Positions 35,036 through 43,429 of a stretch of 64,000 nt of DNA are shown piece by piece (position 1 is the stretch's first letter; every line of letters starts with the position of its first letter). The notes below the pieces were generated by a model, which did no database searches, had not been told where the DNA came from, and saw only the letters and a program-made list of their open reading frames with translations. Location of the stretch: positions 1 through 64,000 of the forward strand of contig LMAJ01000024.1 of the NCBI GenBank assembly GCA_001507425.1. The letters run 5' to 3'. This DNA is from Flavobacteriaceae bacterium CRH. Lineage in GTDB: Bacteria > Bacteroidota > Bacteroidia > Flavobacteriales > Flavobacteriaceae. The position numbers and the translations under genes are program-made.

Positions 35036-35420
35036 CTCTTTGAATTTTATAGATCAAAGGAAAGATTAAAGCCAAGGATATAATAATGAACTAGAAGTTT
35101 GCCGGGATTTCATATAACTTAAGGGAGATTTTATAGATCAGATTAGGGTAACTATAACAAACCTGTTCGTTCTATTGATGTATTGTATTTAAATTATGGA
35201 CTCAAAGTAGAGATATAAGAGCATTCTATAAAAATAGAACGCCTTGTTTTTTGTAAAAAAGGTATTAACTCCCTTTTAATTTATTGCTTAATGAACTTCG
35301 GTTTGAGGTTTAACAATTTGAAGTTCAGATAAATACTTTGAAAAAATATAAAACTAATTGTATAAATTTGTTTTTAATTATCTTAATTTACTTATATATT
35401 TTAATTTAAAACAATTAAAA
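35036..35420. other. Divergent intergenic region before the phosphoesterase gene
   Basis: AT-rich gap between the efflux operon and the phosphoesterase gene. TAAATTTG at 35363-35370 matches the -7 consensus with TTTG 22 bases earlier (35337-35340). No gene or RNA is visible. Confidence 0.5.
35363..35370 (+). promoter_or_regulatory. Candidate -7 promoter element
   Basis: TAAATTTG matches TAnnTTTG, 51 bases before the ATG at 35421, with a -33-like TTTG at 35337-35340. Confidence 0.5.
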
Positions 35421-36968
35421 ATGGAAAACCAAAACCAATTTAACGGTCTGGAAACTTTCGAGCATATTATAGTTCTTATGCTTGAAAACCGTTCTTTCGA
35501 CAATCTACTAGGTTATCTTTATGAGAAAGATGAAATACCTAAAGAAAAAACTTTTGATGGGCTTTATAATCCGGAAGTTGATTATGCGAATCCTATTCCT
35601 GACAGAGCCAGCAATGATTCAGATAATACAAGTATTACTCCTTCGCGTGCAGTCAACTTTTCGATGCCTTATCCAGATCCGGGTGAAGAATATCCGCATG
35701 TAAATACACAACTTTTTAATACCATTATTCCTGATTCTAATATTGGTAAGTTTGATTATAAAATGATACCACCTTACAATCTGCCCGTTCCTGCACCTAC
35801 GCCTGGTATGATTGGCTTTGTCAACGATTATGAAAATAATCTCCGATCAACCTACGGTATAGACAAACCAAAGTATGAACAGTATGAGGTGATCATGCAG
35901 TGTTTTCAGCCTGACCAAATTCCTGCAATGGCAACTTTAGCAAAAGAATTTGCGGTCTTTGATAATTGGCATTGTTCAGTACCTAGTCAGACTTATTGCA
36001 ATCGTGCGTTCTGGCATGCGGCAAGCTCAGGAGGTAAAGTAATTAATCCGCTTGGTGAGGATGGAACCGGTTTTCCTGGGATTGATGGCGATTTTAGTGA
36101 TATGGATTCGTGGATAAAAAATGTTTGGTCACTGCCAACTATTTTTGATCGCATGAATGAAAAGAATGTTTCATGGAAAGTGTATTCGCCTATAGCGCCT
36201 CTGAGTCTTACTAATATTGTTAACGGGTTTGGGGAAGGGAAAGATAATACGCACGGGCATCTTGATTTTTTCTTCGATCTGGAATTGGGAAACCTGCCAC
36301 AATATTCATTTATCGAACCTCAGTTTCTTCATAAACATAACGATCAGCATCCGTCTGCAGTAAATCACGAATTAGCTGCCGGTACGGTAAAATTAGGAGA
36401 TGAACTAATACGAGAAGTGTATAATGCCATCAAAAACAGTCCAAAAAAAGATAAAATACTTTTTATTATTACTCATGATGAACATGGTGGTTGTTATGAT
36501 CATGTAGTCCCACCAGAAACGATAGCGCCTGTTGCTGGTATGAAAGGGGAGTGCGATTTTGGCTTTGACCGTCTTGGTGTTCGCGTTCCAATGGTAATGG
36601 TATCATCATATATTCAGCCAAATACAATAATCAACACACAGTTTGAGCATACTTCATTCATAAAAACTGTTTGCGAGAAATGGAGTATGAATCCGCTAAC
36701 CGACAGGGATAAAAATCCGAAAGTGTTACCATTTACGGAAGTTTTTTCCAATCAAAAAAGAACGGAGTGGCCAGATATTCCGTCACAAACAAGTCCAGTA
36801 TCCCTACTTTTTGAGCCCGATACAAGCAATGATCCATTAAACGGACTACAAAAGGCGATGTTAACCAGTCTGCTACACATTGAAAAGATGAAGGCACTTG
36901 GTTATACCAAAAAAGAAGACATAAAAACAATTGGCGATATGATGGAATTTATAAAAAGATTTCAATGA
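35421..36968 (+). CDS. Phospholipase C / acid phosphatase-like phosphoesterase
   Basis: 515 residues from the ATG at 35421; the open frame extends 21 codons upstream, but those residues are hydrophobic AT-rich translation, not family sequence. Phosphoesterase-family (PF04185) marks: HIIVLMLENRSFDNLLGYL at the start (metal and nucleophile region) and FIITHDEHGGCYDHVVPP later. Members cut phosphodiesters or phosphomonoesters, such as phosphatidylcholine. Unlike many relatives it has no signal peptide, so it is either cytoplasmic or exported by another route. It stands alone between a divergent efflux operon and two terminators. Confidence 0.88.
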   Translation: MENQNQFNGLETFEHIIVLMLENRSFDNLLGYLYEKDEIPKEKTFDGLYNPEVDYANPIPDRASNDSDNTSITPSRAVNFSMPYPDPGEEYPHVNTQLFNTIIPDSNIGKFDYKMIPPYNLPVPAPTPGMIGFVNDYENNLRSTYGIDKPKYEQYEVIMQCFQPDQIPAMATLAKEFAVFDNWHCSVPSQTYCNRAFWHAASSGGKVINPLGEDGTGFPGIDGDFSDMDSWIKNVWSLPTIFDRMNEKNVSWKVYSPIAPLSLTNIVNGFGEGKDNTHGHLDFFFDLELGNLPQYSFIEPQFLHKHNDQHPSAVNHELAAGTVKLGDELIREVYNAIKNSPKKDKILFIITHDEHGGCYDHVVPPETIAPVAGMKGECDFGFDRLGVRVPMVMVSSYIQPNTIINTQFEHTSFIKTVCEKWSMNPLTDRDKNPKVLPFTEVFSNQKRTEWPDIPSQTSPVSLLFEPDTSNDPLNGLQKAMLTSLLHIEKMKALGYTKKEDIKTIGDMMEFIKRFQ

Positions 36969-37024
36969 GAACAACTGTGCCCTAATTTTGTACAAAACTT
37001 TTGAGCGGTTTTAGTGTTTACAGT

Positions 37025-37062
37025 AAAAACCTGCAATGTTTAAAACCTCTGCAGGTTTTTTG
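37025..37062 (+). terminator. Probable terminator after the phosphoesterase gene
   Basis: AAAACCTGCA (37026-37035) pairs with TGCAGGTTTT (37050-37059), 14-base loop and T-run, 57 bases past the stop. Confidence 0.75.
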
Positions 37063-37142
37063 ACAAAAAAGAGAATCAAGTCGCCAATAGAGTTTCGGTC
37101 AAAATTTAATTAGAAAATTATTTTTTTCTTGTAAAATAAAGA

Positions 37143-37175
37143 AAACCGCTCTAATGTTTTTCAGAGCGGTTTGTC
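37143..37175. terminator. Second hairpin, terminator-like
   Basis: AAACCGCTCT (37143-37152) pairs with AGAGCGGTTT (37163-37172). It is flanked by A-rich and T-rich DNA, so it could act in either direction. It lies between the phosphoesterase gene and a dehydrogenase remnant. Confidence 0.7.
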
Positions 37176-37194
37176 TTATTTTAGAATGATTTAA

Positions 37195-37320
37195 ATAAGT
37201 TAAAATCCTCCCCCTGCATAGACCTTCGACTCCATGTTTAAAAGCCTGATAGGAGGGATTTCCAACTGTGGGTTTAAATGCATTTATAGAAGAAATATTT
37301 ACAATTGAACCTCCATTTCC
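37195..37320 (-). pseudogene. Short-chain dehydrogenase remnant
   Basis: Read on the minus strand from 37320 the frame gives GNGGSIVNISSINAFKPTVG and NPSYQAFKHGVEGL. These are the SDR-family catalytic Ser strand (GGSIVNISS) and the YxxxK motif (Tyr and Lys in YQAFK). Only about 40 residues remain. Upstream the frame runs into the end of the AraC gene with no start or nucleotide-binding half, and downstream the sequence no longer looks like an SDR. It is the middle of a deleted gene. Confidence 0.7.
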
Positions 37321-38217
37321 TTAATTCAAAATCCTATATTCGTTTGGAGTACTGCCAACGTGCTGTTTAAAAAAACGAGTAAAGTGCTGCGGATATTTAA
37401 ATCCTAATTCATAAGCGACCTCATTAATGGTCTTAGTAGAATCGAATATTTTGTCTTTTGCGACATTAATTATCTTATTTTGAATGTATTCCTGAGCAGA
37501 TTTTCCGGTTTCTTTTTTAATGAGATCGCCAAAGTAATTAGGAGATAAATTTAGTTCTCCAGCATAATAGGCAACAGAAGGTAAACCTATTATATTAGGT
37601 TTATCGGAAGAAAAATAGCTGTTTAAAAGTTCTTCAAATTTTTCAACAATTCCTTTGTTGGTAGTATCTCTGGTAATAAATTGCCTGTCGTAGAATCTTT
37701 CGCAGTAATTCAAAAATAACTCAATATTTGACGCAATAAGCTTTTTACTGTGTTTATCAACAGATTGTTTTAATTCAACTTCAATTTTAGCAAAGCAGTC
37801 AAAGACAAGTTGTTTTTCTTTTTCTGATAAATGAAGCGCTTCACTAGTATCGTAACCGAAAAAACTATATTCAGCAATACCTTTGGCAAGAGATGTTCCT
37901 CGGATCAAATCAGGATGAAAAACCAATCCGTGTCCTGCCGGCTGATAATAATCTACTTTATTTTCTACATCAATGGTTTGACCTGGTGATATAAAAACTA
38001 AAGTCCCTTCCTGATAATCGTAATAATTACGACCGTATTTTAAATCTCCGCATTTTACCTGTTTTAAAAATATACAATATAGTTCAAAGTTCATTTTAGA
38101 ACCAGTCCTTGGTTTTGCCTTATTAAAATCAATTATACTAACTAATGGATGTAAAGTTTCATGATTATTAAAATCATTGTATTCACTAATTGCCTCGAAG
38201 TTAAATACTTGTTCCAT
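37321..38217 (-). CDS. AraC-family transcriptional regulator
   Basis: 298 residues. The C-terminal double HTH (about 195-298) has SVAYYAGELNLSPNYFGDLI, KKETGKSAQEYI and YELGFKYPQHFTRFFKQHVG. The N-terminal part looks like a cupin-type sensor (TLVFISPGQTIDVENK). It is divergent from the aldo/keto reductase at 38380 across 162 bases. That resembles the arrangement in which an AraC protein such as YqhC controls aldehyde reductases, so regulation of the redox genes to the right is likely. The remnant of an SDR gene directly follows its stop. Confidence 0.85.
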   Translation of the reverse strand: MEQVFNFEAISEYNDFNNHETLHPLVSIIDFNKAKPRTGSKMNFELYCIFLKQVKCGDLKYGRNYYDYQEGTLVFISPGQTIDVENKVDYYQPAGHGLVFHPDLIRGTSLAKGIAEYSFFGYDTSEALHLSEKEKQLVFDCFAKIEVELKQSVDKHSKKLIASNIELFLNYCERFYDRQFITRDTTNKGIVEKFEELLNSYFSSDKPNIIGLPSVAYYAGELNLSPNYFGDLIKKETGKSAQEYIQNKIINVAKDKIFDSTKTINEVAYELGFKYPQHFTRFFKQHVGSTPNEYRILN

Positions 38218-38237
38218 GTCTTTTAATGTTTATTAAA

Positions 38238-38245
38238 CAAATTTA
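38238..38245 (-). promoter_or_regulatory. Candidate -7 promoter element for the AraC gene
   Basis: Minus-strand TAAATTTG (plus strand CAAATTTA), 21 bases before the AraC start. Confidence 0.45.
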
Positions 38246-38287
38246 GCTATTTAAGAACAGCTTAGACAGCAGTTTGCTCCCAATCAG

Positions 38288-38295
38288 TAATTTTG
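38288..38295 (+). promoter_or_regulatory. Candidate -7 promoter element for the aldo/keto reductase
   Basis: TAATTTTG matches TAnnTTTG, 85 bases before the ATG at 38380. Confidence 0.35.
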
Positions 38296-38379
38296 GTAGG
38301 AGATTCCGTAATCTGTATACCAGTGCCGTCGTATTTAGTTCGGAGATTTGTAATAATAGAATTATTAATCATTATTACA

Positions 38380-39231
38380 ATGTACAATATAAAATTAAAC
38401 AATGGTGTCGAAATGCCCATTTTAGGGTTTGGTGTATTTCAAATGCAAGACATGGCAGAATGCGAACAGGCAGTAGTTGATGCAATTGAAACCGGTTACA
38501 GATTAATTGATACAGCGGCTTCTTATAGGAATGAAGAAGCGGTTGGAAAAGGCATTAAAAGAAGCAATATTGCCAGAGAAAAACTTTTTATTACCACAAA
38601 ACTCTGGATAAGTGATACAGGTTATGAAAACACTAAAAAGGCTTTTCAGAAATCATTAGAACTACTGCAATTAGATTATCTGGATTTATACCTGATTCAC
38701 CAGCCTTATGGTGATATCTACGGCTCCTGGCGTGCCATGCAGGAATTATATGAAGAAGGAAAAGTAAAAGCAATTGGGGTTTCTAACTTTCATCCTGACA
38801 GGGTAATGGATTTAGTTGCCAATACAGGCTTTGTTCCTGCAGTCAATCAAATAGAAACACACCCTTTTCATCAGCAAAATGAATCTCAAAAATTCCTTCA
38901 GGAAAACAATATTCAAATCGAATCCTGGGGACCTTTTGCAGAGGGAAAAAATGATATTTTTCAAAATGAGATTCTTAAAAAAATTGCTCAAAAACATAAT
39001 AAATCTACAGCGCAGGTTATCTTAAGATGGCTGACTCAAAGGGGAGTAGTTGCTATTCCTAAATCAGTTCGCAAAGAAAGAATGGCAGAGAACTTCAACA
39101 TATTTGATTTTGAATTATCGCCGGAAGATTTGAATCTAATCCAAACTTTAGATACCAATGCAAGCTTGTTTTTTGATCACAGGGATCCTAACATGGTGAA
39201 GTGGCTGAGCGAAAGAAAACTAGAAAAGTAA
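38380..39231 (+). CDS. Aldo/keto reductase, 2,5-diketo-gluconate reductase type
   Basis: 283 residues from the ATG at 38380; the family begins at YNIKLNNGVEMPILGFGVFQ, so the 29 upstream open codons are excluded. The catalytic tetrad is complete: Asp44, Tyr49 (DTAASY), Lys74 (ITTKLW) and His107 (YLIHQP). NADPH site: GVVAIPKSVRKERMAEN. It reduces aldehydes or ketones in the cytoplasm. It is divergent from an AraC regulator and followed by flavodoxin and CMD genes, which suggests a role in reactive carbonyl detoxification (inference). Confidence 0.94.
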   Translation: MYNIKLNNGVEMPILGFGVFQMQDMAECEQAVVDAIETGYRLIDTAASYRNEEAVGKGIKRSNIAREKLFITTKLWISDTGYENTKKAFQKSLELLQLDYLDLYLIHQPYGDIYGSWRAMQELYEEGKVKAIGVSNFHPDRVMDLVANTGFVPAVNQIETHPFHQQNESQKFLQENNIQIESWGPFAEGKNDIFQNEILKKIAQKHNKSTAQVILRWLTQRGVVAIPKSVRKERMAENFNIFDFELSPEDLNLIQTLDTNASLFFDHRDPNMVKWLSERKLEK

Positions 39232-39336
39232 AATATTGCACTTTCCGTTTTCACATTTAAACAATATCCAGATTGCTGATTTTATATGATTGGTTAAAAA
39301 AAAGGATTGGATAAATAATTTCACTAAAAACAAAAA

Positions 39337-39966
39337 ATGAAAAAATCGATCACATTCTTATTTTTTTTGACTACAGTAGTTTGTATGTTTTCAGGATGTA
39401 CTAAAGCGCAGCAACCAGCTCAAAATAAAACAGCATTGTTAAAAGATAAAAATATACTGATCGTGTATTTATCACGAACTAAAAACACCAAAACGGTTGC
39501 TGCGATTATTCATAAAAATGTTGGAGGAACATTGGTAGAACTTGAATTACAAAATCCTTATCCGGAAGATTACAAAAAGATCGTGAGCCAGGTTTCCAAA
39601 GAAAATGAAACTGGTTTTCTGCCTCCGCTAAAAAACAAAATAGCCAATGTTGAAAAATTTGATATTGTATTTGTAGGTTTTCCAACCTGGGGTATGCAGT
39701 TGCCGCCTCCTATGAAAAGCTTTTTAAAAGAATATAATTTGGAAGCAAAAACAGTTATACCCTTCAATACAAATGCCGGTTATGGAATTGGCAGCAGTTT
39801 TCAAACTGTCAAAGAATTATGTGCTAAAAGCAATGTTTTAGAAGGTTTCTCAGTCAAAGGAGGTATAGAAAGAGATGGAATTTTATTTGTAATGGAAGGC
39901 GAAAAAGAAAAACAAGTTCAGGTTGAAATCCAAAATTGGCTGAAGAAAATAAAGATGGTTAATTAA
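39337..39966 (+). CDS. Flavodoxin-like lipoprotein
   Basis: 209 residues with a lipobox (VCMFSGC, Cys21), so the flavin protein is exported and anchored. The FMN phosphate loop is YLSRTKNTKTV (usually SxTGNT; Lys replaces Gly). FVGFPTWGMQLPPP and FNTNAGYGIGSSF form the isoalloxazine loops. It could donate electrons in the periplasm; the partner is unknown. It is 105 bases after the reductase gene and 13 bases before the CMD gene, with which it should be co-transcribed. Confidence 0.9.
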   Translation: MKKSITFLFFLTTVVCMFSGCTKAQQPAQNKTALLKDKNILIVYLSRTKNTKTVAAIIHKNVGGTLVELELQNPYPEDYKKIVSQVSKENETGFLPPLKNKIANVEKFDIVFVGFPTWGMQLPPPMKSFLKEYNLEAKTVIPFNTNAGYGIGSSFQTVKELCAKSNVLEGFSVKGGIERDGILFVMEGEKEKQVQVEIQNWLKKIKMVN

Positions 39967-39979
39967 TTTTTCAATAAAA

Positions 39980-40720
39980 ATGAAAGCACTTTTAAAATCG
40001 ATATTATTTACAATAGCAATAATTACTTCAATAACAATGGAAGCGCAAACGGATACAGTTAAAAGTTTAGATAACAAACAAAAAGCAATTGTTAGAATTG
40101 CTGCCGTTACTGCAAAAGGCGATTTAATAAAACTTAAAGAAGAACTAAATGCAGGATTAGATACCGGTCTAACAATCAATCAGATCAAAGAAAGTATTGT
40201 TCATCTTTATGCCTATTGCGGATTTCCACGCAGTATCCGAGGATTACAGACTTTTATGACTGTACTTGATGAGCGAAAAGCTAAAGGTATTACAGATGTC
40301 GTTGGTGCTGGAGCATCTCCAATAAATGACGAAAAAAGTAAATATCAAAGAGGTCAGGCAATCCTGGAAAAACTAACTGGAGCAAAGCAAGATATCCCAA
40401 AGAAAGGTTATTCAGCATTTGCACCTGAAATAGATGTGTTTCTTAAAGAACATCTTTTTGCAGATGTTTTTGAGAGAGATGTTTTAACTTATGCTGAAAG
40501 AGAATTGGTAACCATTTCTGTAATAGCCAGTATTGGAGATGCAGAACCGATGCTCGAATCACATTTAAATATTTGTCTGAATGTTGGTCTTACATCAAGT
40601 CAGCTTCAGGAATTTACAGCTATTATTAAAGTAATGATTGGAAGTAAAGAAGGTAAGTCGGCTCAAAAGGTTTTAGATGAAGTTCTAAAAGTAAAAACCA
40701 AAACTAAAAATGCTAAATAA
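39980..40720 (+). CDS. Carboxymuconolactone decarboxylase-family protein, exported
   Basis: 246 residues with a signal peptide (SILFTIAIITSITMEAQ). Two CMD repeats (about 35-115 and 140-240), the first with LKEELNAGLDTGLTINQIKE and HLYAYCGFPRSIRGL, the second with DVLTYAERELVTISVIASIG and HLNICLNVGL. The AhpD-type CxxC pair is absent: only a single Cys is in the first repeat. Function in this subgroup is unclear, but it commonly appears with cupin and flavodoxin-like genes, as here. It probably acts in the periplasm. Confidence 0.88.
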   Translation: MKALLKSILFTIAIITSITMEAQTDTVKSLDNKQKAIVRIAAVTAKGDLIKLKEELNAGLDTGLTINQIKESIVHLYAYCGFPRSIRGLQTFMTVLDERKAKGITDVVGAGASPINDEKSKYQRGQAILEKLTGAKQDIPKKGYSAFAPEIDVFLKEHLFADVFERDVLTYAERELVTISVIASIGDAEPMLESHLNICLNVGLTSSQLQEFTAIIKVMIGSKEGKSAQKVLDEVLKVKTKTKNAK

Positions 40721-40872
40721 GTAGCTATTTGTAATAGAAGGCGCTAATCACATTCAAATGTATTTGAAACCAGAATATGTCTTTCAACTGTGACTAAATT
40801 ACTTAGTTTTTTCTAAAGTAATGTTTTAGAGTAAATCAGTTCAAATTAAATACTAACGAAAACAGCAAAGTT

Positions 40873-41388
40873 ATGAAAGAAATAAATTACACAAAAAGTC
40901 TCGTAATAGCTTTTACAATCTGTATTTCAGTGGGAATAATATCGTGTAATAATGGTAAAGAGGAACATCCGTATGATAAGATTACGGAATCAAATTTAAT
41001 TTTTTTAAAAGGTAAAAAAATTATAAATAATAATTTTAAAGGAGCAGCATGGGTAACGATGCTGATGGAAAATGATACGCTGTATGATACACAAATTGGT
41101 AATGTAACTTTTGATCCCGGTGCAAGAACAAACTGGCATTACCATAAAGGAGGTCAGATTTTATTAATTACCCAAGGTAAAGGATATTATCAGGAAAAAG
41201 GCAAGCAAATACAAATAATGAAAAAAGGACAAGTCATAAAGTGCCCACCTAATATTATCCATTGGCACGGCGCAACTCCTAATGATACCTTGGTTCATGT
41301 TGCCATCAGTACCAATACCAATAAAGGGGCTGTAGTTTGGCTGGAACCAGTTAGTGATAATGAATATAGTAAATTTCAAAATAATTAA
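40873..41388 (+). CDS. Cupin-domain lipoprotein
   Basis: 171 residues, lipobox at Cys25 (GIISC). The cupin barrel covers about 60-165, with metal ligands in NWHYHKGGQILLITQGKGYY and the second motif PNIIHWHGATPND. This subgroup often follows CMD-family genes. The fold supports a metal-dependent isomerase, dioxygenase or sensing role that cannot be specified. It is separated from the CMD gene by 152 bases and ends 31 bases before the Nudix-derived regulator. Confidence 0.9.
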   Translation: MKEINYTKSLVIAFTICISVGIISCNNGKEEHPYDKITESNLIFLKGKKIINNNFKGAAWVTMLMENDTLYDTQIGNVTFDPGARTNWHYHKGGQILLITQGKGYYQEKGKQIQIMKKGQVIKCPPNIIHWHGATPNDTLVHVAISTNTNKGAVVWLEPVSDNEYSKFQNN

Positions 41389-41419
41389 ATTATTAAGTAT
41401 TAAAGAATTAAAATTATAA

Positions 41420-42175
41420 ATGGAAAACTCATTAAAGGAACTTGTTTTAGAATTTTCCAGAACAGCTTTCAATGAATATTTACCGCATTTGTCAATTGAC
41501 TGTGTTGTATTTGGTTATAATGCTGCTAATATGAAAATATTACTGGTAAAACTTAAAGATCAGGAACTTTGGTCATTACCTGGAGGGTATATTCAGAAAG
41601 AGGAAGATATAAATCAGGCTGCAAAAAGAATACTTACAGACAGAACGGGAGCTCACGATATTTATCTTCAGCAATTTAGCGTTTTTGCAGATGCGAATAG
41701 GAGTCAGGATTTCTTTAAAGAATATGATGAAGGACTTTGGAACAAACAGCGTTTTATTTCTTTAGGTTTTTATGCTTTGGCTGATTATGAAAAAGTAAAT
41801 CCTGTTACAGACGTTTTTTCAAGTACCTGCAAATGGACCGATATTAATGAGTTGCCCAATATGATGATGGATCATAGAACGATTCTGGATCAGGCATTAT
41901 TGAATCTTCGCAAGGAACTCAATTACAAACCTATCGGTTATAATCTTCTTCCTGATGAATTTACAATGCCGGAATTGCAAAGGCTTTATGAAATCATACT
42001 TAATAAAAAACTAAATAGGGGAAATTTCTACAGAAAAATGATAGGTTATGATATTCTGGATAAAATGGATGAACCAAGAATGGAAGGAAAGGCACATAAA
42101 GCACCAAATGTATACCGATTTAATATTGAAAAGTATAAAAATGCACTTCAAAATGGATTAAAAGAAGGCTGGTAA
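41420..42175 (+). CDS. Nudix-domain transcriptional regulator (NrtR/AraR-like)
   Basis: 251 residues. N-terminal Nudix fold with the box GGYIQKEEDINQAAKRILTD; the catalytic REUxEE core is lost (RILTDR), so it is unlikely to hydrolyse nucleotides. The C-terminal third (LPDEFTMPELQRLYEIILNK, NRGNFYRKMIGYDIL) is the winged-helix DNA-binding part of the NrtR family. In Bacteroidota such proteins are regulators of sugar or NAD genes. Here it precedes the molybdenum hydroxylase operon by 112 bases and follows the cupin gene, so it may control either. The effector is unknown. Confidence 0.82.
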   Translation: MENSLKELVLEFSRTAFNEYLPHLSIDCVVFGYNAANMKILLVKLKDQELWSLPGGYIQKEEDINQAAKRILTDRTGAHDIYLQQFSVFADANRSQDFFKEYDEGLWNKQRFISLGFYALADYEKVNPVTDVFSSTCKWTDINELPNMMMDHRTILDQALLNLRKELNYKPIGYNLLPDEFTMPELQRLYEIILNKKLNRGNFYRKMIGYDILDKMDEPRMEGKAHKAPNVYRFNIEKYKNALQNGLKEGW

Positions 42176-42287
42176 ACTTAAATAATGTAAGATATTAATA
42201 TTAAGTATTTTATTTTTTTGTAAATTAGAAAAAGAATTAAACTATTTGGTAATGAATGATCTTTAATATTGAAAATAGCACTTAATT

Positions 42288-42755
42288 ATGATACAATTAA
42301 CTATAAATGGTAAGCCTGAAACACTAGACGTGAGTCCTGAAATGCCTTTGCTTTGGGCAATACGAGACACGTTAGGGCTCACAGGAACTAAATTTGGCTG
42401 TGGTGTAGCACAATGCGGAGCATGCGTCGTACACCTTGATGGTGAAGCAGTGCGCTCCTGTGTTACAAAAATGAGCCGTGCCGAAGGTAAAAATGTGGTG
42501 ACAATAGAAGGATTATCTGAAAATAATGATCATCCGGCACAAAAAGCATGGCAGGAAATAGACGTTCCGCAATGTGGTTATTGTCATTCAGGACAAATTA
42601 TGTCGGCTGCTGTCTTACTTCGTGAAAACCCAAATCCTACCGATCAGGATATAGACGACGCAATGGCTGGAAATATCTGCAGATGCGGCACTTATCCACG
42701 AATTCGCAAAGCCATACATCTTGCATCTCAAATGCAGGGAAACAATAAAATCTGA
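42288..42755 (+). CDS. [2Fe-2S] subunit of a molybdenum hydroxylase (IorA-like)
   Basis: 155 residues, the normal size for the small iron-sulfur subunit of isoquinoline oxidoreductase-type enzymes. Two 2Fe-2S sites: plant-ferredoxin type GCGVAQCGACVVHLDG with RSC, and the helical type CGYCHSGQIM with ICRCG. It transfers electrons from the molybdenum subunit. No signal peptide, so it may ride with the Tat-exported large subunit. Next gene after 30 bases is a cytochrome c. Confidence 0.95.
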   Translation: MIQLTINGKPETLDVSPEMPLLWAIRDTLGLTGTKFGCGVAQCGACVVHLDGEAVRSCVTKMSRAEGKNVVTIEGLSENNDHPAQKAWQEIDVPQCGYCHSGQIMSAAVLLRENPNPTDQDIDDAMAGNICRCGTYPRIRKAIHLASQMQGNNKI

Positions 42756-42785
42756 TGCGGAAACAGAAAATAAAGCTTATGTCTT

Positions 42786-43403
42786 ATGTCTAGAAAAAAT
42801 AAATTTTTAATGATAGCCGTACTATTAGTTTCTACTATTGGACTGGCATTTACCGTTTCGATGCATCATCGGATAAAGGAAAAGGAATATATTGGCATTA
42901 CACCCATAAAAAAAGACAGTGCAGCATCTGTAGCGGCTTTTAAACAAGTTTACAAAGTACTTATGAGTCCGCGTTGCCTTAATTGTCATCCAAAAGGCGA
43001 TATTCCGCTTCAGGGAGATAATAATGTTGTTCACAGCATGCAGCCCAAACGCGGAAAAGATGGAAAAGGCCTATACGCCATGAAGTGTGCCAATTGTCAT
43101 CAGCAAACAAATAGCCCCGGACTTCATACCCCACCCGGAAATCCCGAATGGCATTTACCGCCTGCTGATATGAAAATGGTATTTGAAGGGAAGACACCTC
43201 ACGAATTGGCTAAACAATTGGTTAACCCTGAACTGAATGGCCATAAGGATTTGCAAAAACTTATTGCGCATGCCGATGATGGTTTGGTAAAAGGTGGCTG
43301 GAATCCGGGAAAAGGAAGAACCGTTCCGCCTTTAACCCATGCACAATTTAAAAAAGCCTGGATTACATGGCTGCAAACTGGCGCTTATGCTCCTGCTAAA
43401 TAG
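42786..43403 (+). CDS. Membrane-anchored cytochrome c-like protein
   Basis: 205 residues. N-terminal signal anchor (FLMIAVLLVSTIGLAFTVS). Two heme-binding motifs CxxCH: CLNCH and CANCH, followed by possible Met ligands in DMKMV. It should accept electrons in the periplasm. It sits between the iron-sulfur and molybdenum subunit genes (gaps of 30 and 26 bases), so it probably passes electrons from this enzyme to the respiratory chain. The exact domain family is not certain beyond the heme motifs. Confidence 0.85.
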   Translation: MSRKNKFLMIAVLLVSTIGLAFTVSMHHRIKEKEYIGITPIKKDSAASVAAFKQVYKVLMSPRCLNCHPKGDIPLQGDNNVVHSMQPKRGKDGKGLYAMKCANCHQQTNSPGLHTPPGNPEWHLPPADMKMVFEGKTPHELAKQLVNPELNGHKDLQKLIAHADDGLVKGGWNPGKGRTVPPLTHAQFKKAWITWLQTGAYAPAK

Positions 43404-43429
43404 TATTTCATTAATTTAATGATTATCTG

